Notes under the pieces: generated by a model
The model's input: the letters and a program-made list of their open reading frames with translations, nothing else
The model's database searches: none
What the model was told of the DNA's origin: nothing
Shown here: positions 6,024 through 9,228 of the stretch, piece after piece
Layout: each line of letters opens with the position of its first letter
Position numbering within the stretch: the first letter of the stretch is position 1
Position numbers and translations under genes: made by a program
Assembly (NCBI GenBank): GCA_003644325.1
Contig: QNCA01000033.1
Span: forward strand, 1-9,228
Reading direction: 5' to 3'
DNA from: Planctomycetota bacterium
GTDB taxonomy: Bacteria; Planctomycetota; B129-G9
DNA: 9,228 nt

Positions 6024-6782
6024 ATGCCGCGAACGGTGGCAATAGTCCAAGCACGCATGGGCAGCGAGCGCCTGCCGGGCAAAGTGCTCAAAGAGGTCCT
6101 CGGCAGGCCGCTGCTGGAGTATCTCATCGAGCAGTTGTCATATTCCGAGCGGCTGGCCGACGCCGTGATTGCGACCTCGGACCTGCCGCGGGACGACGTG
6201 ATAGAGGAAGCCGTCCGCAGATTCGACGTCAGGGTCTTTCGCGGTTCAGAACAGGACGTGCTCGACAGGTACTATCGCGCCGCGGCGGCCTTTGACGCGG
6301 ACTGCGTGGTCCGCATAACGGCGGACTGCCCGTTGATTTGCCCGACGGTGGTTGACCGCACCATCGACGACCATTTCAAGAGCGGCTGCGACTACACGAT
6401 GAACGACGTGCCGGAGACCATACCGAGGGGATACGACGTCGAGGTCTTCTCGCGCGAAACGCTGGACCGGACTTACGAGGCCGCACGCAGGGCGGCCGAC
6501 CGCGAGCACGTAACATATTACATCTACACTCACCCGAAGAAATTCAGCGTGAACCGCTTCCGCGATTCGGATTTCCCGCGCTTTCCGACCGACCGGTTGT
6601 GTGTGGATACGGAGGAGGATTTCGAGGTGGTAAAGGCGGTCATCGAGAACGTGTATAAAGAGGGCCGATACATGCACCACGTGGAGGTGCTTGATTTTCT
6701 GGAGGCGAATCCCGCGCCGGCGAATATCAACGCCGGCGTGAAACAGAAGGACGTAACCGAGGCGGGCCTCAAGCCATGGTGA
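6024..6782 (+). CDS. spsF: SpsF-type cytidylyltransferase, likely activating the nonulosonate with CMP (PseF role)
   Basis: A 252-aa nucleotidyltransferase of the GT-A-like cytidylyltransferase fold. The N-terminal VQARMGSERLPGKVL (8-22) is the nucleotide-binding signature. Asp101 in RITADCPL is the likely metal ligand. PRGYDVE (134-140), REHVTYYIY (160-168) and LCVDTEEDF (192-200) are characteristic of the SpsF (COG1861) branch rather than of short NeuA/PseF proteins. Next to PseG and a NeuB-type synthase, the simplest role is transfer of CMP from CTP to the sugar acid, but that is inference from position. AGG at 6015-6017 lies 6 nt before ATG 6024, within the end of the radical SAM gene. 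The gene ends in a 7-nt overlap (ATGGTGA) with pseG. Confidence 0.85.
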   Translation: MPRTVAIVQARMGSERLPGKVLKEVLGRPLLEYLIEQLSYSERLADAVIATSDLPRDDVIEEAVRRFDVRVFRGSEQDVLDRYYRAAAAFDADCVVRITADCPLICPTVVDRTIDDHFKSGCDYTMNDVPETIPRGYDVEVFSRETLDRTYEAARRAADREHVTYYIYTHPKKFSVNRFRDSDFPRFPTDRLCVDTEEDFEVVKAVIENVYKEGRYMHHVEVLDFLEANPAPANINAGVKQKDVTEAGLKPW

Positions 6783-7816
6783 ACGCGAACGAAACAGCGG
6801 TGGCATTCCGGGTTGACGGCAGCGCAGACATAGGCATGGGGCATGTCATGCGGTGCCTGTCGCTGGCGTCGCAGGTGCACGCCAGGGTTACTTCGCGCAT
6901 ATATTTCATAATGCGCGATTACGATGCCGCAGTGGATAAGGTGGTGGAAGAGGGATACACGGTCCTGACGCTGCCGCCGAATATCACGCGGATGGAGGAG
7001 ATAAACCGGATGGGCGATATGATCGAGCGCAAGTCCGCCTCCGTGCTGGTGATTGATACGCCGGACGCCGACGGGGACATGGTCGAGCCGTTTCGCGACA
7101 GGGGCTTGACGGTCGCGGTGATCGACGACCTCGGCGGAAAGAAATTCGGCGCGGACCTTCTGGTCAACGGCAGCGCCGTGGAGCGGTTCACGCAGTACCC
7201 GCCCGGCTCCGCCGACAGACTGCTCATCGGGCCGCAGTACATGATAGTAAAGGAGAACTTCCTGCTGCAAAGCCTGCGCGAGAAGCACATAAGCAAGGAG
7301 GTCCGCTCCATCCTGGTCACGCTCGGCGGTGCGGACCTGCGCAAGACCGTCTTCTCCGTGATAGAAGGCATCGACGGAATTGAGGGGCGGTTCGACGTGA
7401 TCACCGTCCTCGGCAAGGCATACATCGACGCCGCGGGATTCGAGAGTTACCTCCGGGGGAAAAAGCGGAGGTACACGGCGCTGCACAACGTAAGCAACAT
7501 GGCGGACCTCATGCATCACGCGGACCTGGCGGTCGTGTCGGGCGGAATGACACTGTACGAACTGGTCTGCACCCGCACGCCCGGCCTGGTCATCAGCATG
7601 GACGAGCGCCAGGCGGAGGAGGCCCGCGTGTTTGAAGGCCACAGGGCGGTGGTAAACCTGGGGCTTTGGAGGAATGCCTCCTCTACGGTCATTGCCGAGC
7701 GCGTGAGCAGACTGATTGACGATTACGAAATGCGGGTGCACTTGCACGATAACTGCCGCAACGTGATGGACGGCCGCGGCGCTTCACGCGTTATGGAGGA
7801 ATTGTTCGGACGGTGA
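6776..7816 (+). CDS. pseG: PseG-type UDP-sugar hydrolase (UDP-2,4-diacetamido-2,4,6-trideoxy-altrose hydrolase)
   Basis: Removes UDP from the diacetamido-trideoxyhexose just before the PEP condensation. The 346-aa GT-B-like protein shows FRVDGS (11-16) and GMGHVMRC (20-27); His23 corresponds to the catalytic His17 of Campylobacter jejuni PseG. VTLGGAD opens the second half, and the UDP-binding VVSGGMTLYELV lies near residues 256-267. It is longer than Campylobacter PseG (about 275 aa) but normal for this wider family. ATG 6776 overlaps the preceding gene by 7 nt, and the TGA stop overlaps the methyltransferase start as GTGA. Its presence is the best evidence that the pathway runs through a UDP-linked diacetamido sugar, the Pse type (or the similar Leg type), rather than sialic acid. 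Confidence 0.9.
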   Translation: MVNANETAVAFRVDGSADIGMGHVMRCLSLASQVHARVTSRIYFIMRDYDAAVDKVVEEGYTVLTLPPNITRMEEINRMGDMIERKSASVLVIDTPDADGDMVEPFRDRGLTVAVIDDLGGKKFGADLLVNGSAVERFTQYPPGSADRLLIGPQYMIVKENFLLQSLREKHISKEVRSILVTLGGADLRKTVFSVIEGIDGIEGRFDVITVLGKAYIDAAGFESYLRGKKRRYTALHNVSNMADLMHHADLAVVSGGMTLYELVCTRTPGLVISMDERQAEEARVFEGHRAVVNLGLWRNASSTVIAERVSRLIDDYEMRVHLHDNCRNVMDGRGASRVMEELFGR

Positions 7817-8436
7817 ACACAGCGACACAAACCGGCGAGTCACAGGCGGCACGCCGCTTCTACGGCGGAAAGTTCAGGCGCCACGGACTCTCCGTCGATT
7901 CGCTCGGATGGCAGTCGGTTGAAAAGCAAGAACTGCGCTTCGGCGTCCTGAGCGAAATCGCCGACCTCGAAGGCCGTTCCGTCCTCGACGTCGGGTGCGG
8001 CTTCGGGGATTTGCTCGGCTGGTTTCGCAACGAAAACGTCAACGTGAAATACCGCGGCGTGGACCTGATGGAAGATTTCGTCAAGGTTGCCCGGGAGCGC
8101 TACCCCGGTGGGAAATTCTGGGCCTTTGACATCACGGGCGATCCGCCGCCGGACTTTGAACCGCCGTTTGACTACGTTATCGCCTCCGGCCTGCTGGGGC
8201 TGCACGTGGGCGATGACTATAACTTTGCGCGGGCCGTGCTCAGGCGCATGTTCGAGTGGTGTCGCAGGGGCCTCGCCGCGAATATGATATCCACGTACGT
8301 CGATTACCGCGAGGACTATCTGGCTTACACGCAGCCGGAAGAGATATTCAGGTTCTGCAAGGAGAACCTGACATGGAAGGTCGGGCTTCGGCACGATTAT
8401 CTCCCGTACGAATTTACCCTGTACCTGGAACGCTGA
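7813..8436 (+). CDS. Class I SAM-dependent methyltransferase
   Basis: A 207-aa soluble protein with a single Rossmann methyltransferase domain. Motif I is VLDVGCGFGD (57-66), the acidic residue after strand 2 is Asp84 in GVDLMEDF, and FDYVIASGLL (119-128) corresponds to motif IV. An N-terminal extension with GWQSVEKQELRF (32-43) precedes the domain and may cap the active site. GTG 7813 overlaps the pseG stop by 4 nt; GGA at 7808-7810 lies too near to be a good ribosome site, so the start relies on coupling. The target is not evident. In this cluster an O- or N-methylation of the nonulosonate or its N-acyl group is a reasonable inference, distinct from any carbon methylation by the radical SAM enzyme. 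Confidence 0.85.
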   Translation: MNTATQTGESQAARRFYGGKFRRHGLSVDSLGWQSVEKQELRFGVLSEIADLEGRSVLDVGCGFGDLLGWFRNENVNVKYRGVDLMEDFVKVARERYPGGKFWAFDITGDPPPDFEPPFDYVIASGLLGLHVGDDYNFARAVLRRMFEWCRRGLAANMISTYVDYREDYLAYTQPEEIFRFCKENLTWKVGLRHDYLPYEFTLYLER

Positions 8437-8437
8437 C

Positions 8438-9160
8438 GTGGAGAAGGCCGGGAAAAGGATATTCGCGGGCAATCAGCCTACGTACCTGCCGTGGATAGGC
8501 ATCTTCGAGCAGATGATGTACGCTGACGTCTTTGTTGTGTGCGATGACTTTCAGTCGTCGTTTCCGGGCTGGCTGAACCGCAACAAGATAAAAGGCCCGA
8601 GCGGCACGCTGTGGCTGCAGATTCCGGTAATCAGGCCGCACAAGTTGCCGATCAACAGGGTAGAGATCGCCCCCGGTCCGTGGCCGCGAAAGCATCTCCG
8701 CTCCATCGAGATGTGCTACGGCAGGGCGCCCTATTTCAATTTGTACATCGACCGCCTGCGCGCGATATACGGAGCCGAATGGCGCTATATGAGCGATTTC
8801 ACGATAGCCCTGATAATGTACTTCCGCGAATGCCTCGGCATTGACGGGGAACTTGTGTTCTCGTCCGAACTGGACTTGAGCGGAACCAAGAGCGCGCTCG
8901 TCATCAACCTGTGCAAAAGGACCGGCTGCAACGCGGCCTACCTCGCCGCGGGCACGAGGGCTTACATCGATGAGGAGATGTTCCGCCGGGCCGAACTGGA
9001 AATCGAATACCAGGATATTCAGCACCCGACATATCCGCAGCAATACGGCGATTTCATCTCGCACATGTCGGCGCTGGACATTCTGATGAACTGCGGCCCG
9101 GACAGCGCCGAAATAATCCGCCGGTCCGGACGGCACAGCCATATTACTCAAGTTGACTGA
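8438..9160 (+). CDS. wbqC: WbqC-family protein (intact copy)
   Basis: A complete 240-aa WbqC-family protein. Family marks in order: NQPTYLPWIG (12-21; His is commoner than Asn before QP), YADVFVVCDD (28-37), NRNKIK (47-52), LWLQIPV (58-64), HLRSIE (86-91), HPTYPQQYGDF (196-206) and SALDILMNCG (211-220). There is no signal peptide or membrane segment. WbqC proteins recur in O-antigen and glycan gene clusters, and I know of no settled biochemical role. GTG 8438 follows the methyltransferase stop after one base and lacks a clear ribosome site, so coupling is likely. It shares family and motif order with the deleted gene at 2814-3236, but the residues differ enough to suggest old paralogues or separate acquisitions. 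It may be the copy that remains active. Confidence 0.85.
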   Translation: MEKAGKRIFAGNQPTYLPWIGIFEQMMYADVFVVCDDFQSSFPGWLNRNKIKGPSGTLWLQIPVIRPHKLPINRVEIAPGPWPRKHLRSIEMCYGRAPYFNLYIDRLRAIYGAEWRYMSDFTIALIMYFRECLGIDGELVFSSELDLSGTKSALVINLCKRTGCNAAYLAAGTRAYIDEEMFRRAELEIEYQDIQHPTYPQQYGDFISHMSALDILMNCGPDSAEIIRRSGRHSHITQVD

Positions 9161-9184
9161 CTTTTTCCGGATGATGGTGGGTGC

Positions 9185-9228
9185 TTGATTATAATCTGCT
9201 GTTTCACAACACCTTACGGTGACAGTCA
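9185..9228 (+). other. Possible start of another gene, cut by the window edge
   Basis: From TTG 9185 the frame stays open to the window end (14 codons) and reads Met/Leu-Ile-Ile-Ile-Cys-Cys-Phe, a hydrophobic run like a first beta strand. GGTGGG (9176-9181) is a poor ribosome site, and it lies only 3 nt before the start. The same bases contain TATAAT (9190-9195), so this could instead be a promoter. No terminator is seen after the WbqC stop at 9160. Too short to decide. Confidence 0.2.

Overview
The window is one strand of a dense sugar-biosynthesis operon from a bacterium with fairly high GC (roughly 60%). It makes and activates a nonulosonic acid of the pseudaminic/legionaminic type, a nine-carbon sugar used on flagellin, S-layer, capsule or O-antigen. 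All genes point the same way and most are spaced by a few bases or overlap (19, 32, 4, 7 and 4 nt overlaps; 1, 3 and 21 nt gaps). The sequence alone does not fix the phylum. GTG starts are frequent, and ATA (Ile) and AGG (Arg) codons are used freely despite the GC content. There are no tRNA, rRNA, CRISPR or insertion-sequence features.

Layout: 1-261 is a leader without a gene, holding a possible weak terminator, short direct repeats and a TATAAT box. Then come an extended SDR nucleotide-sugar epimerase/dehydratase (262-1203) and a PseC-type PLP aminotransferase (1185-2441). A 372-bp gene-poor stretch follows (2442-2813). Two gutted genes come next. One is a WbqC-family gene lacking its middle (2814-3236). 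The other is a PIG-L/LmbE deacetylase reduced to its first 13 and last 40 residues (3205-3366). The intact remainder is a NeuB/PseI nonulosonate synthase (3363-4484), a B12-binding radical SAM enzyme (4506-6020), an SpsF-type cytidylyltransferase (6024-6782), a PseG-type UDP-sugar hydrolase (6776-7816), a class I methyltransferase (7813-8436) and a complete WbqC-family protein (8438-9160). The last 68 bases may hold the start of another gene.

How they fit together (inference from family knowledge): the SDR makes or epimerises a UDP-sugar intermediate, PseC aminates the 4-keto sugar, an acetyltransferase not present here would acetylate it, PseG removes UDP, the NeuB/PseI enzyme condenses the hexose with phosphoenolpyruvate, and the SpsF-like enzyme attaches CMP. 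The radical SAM enzyme, methyltransferase and WbqC protein are additions to the core pathway and could decorate the sugar.

The most unusual feature is the 2442-3366 segment. Two adjacent tailoring genes each carry a clean in-frame internal deletion, yet both keep their starts, stops and translational coupling to neuB/pseI. The same 9-mer, GACGACGAG, lies at both deletion junctions.
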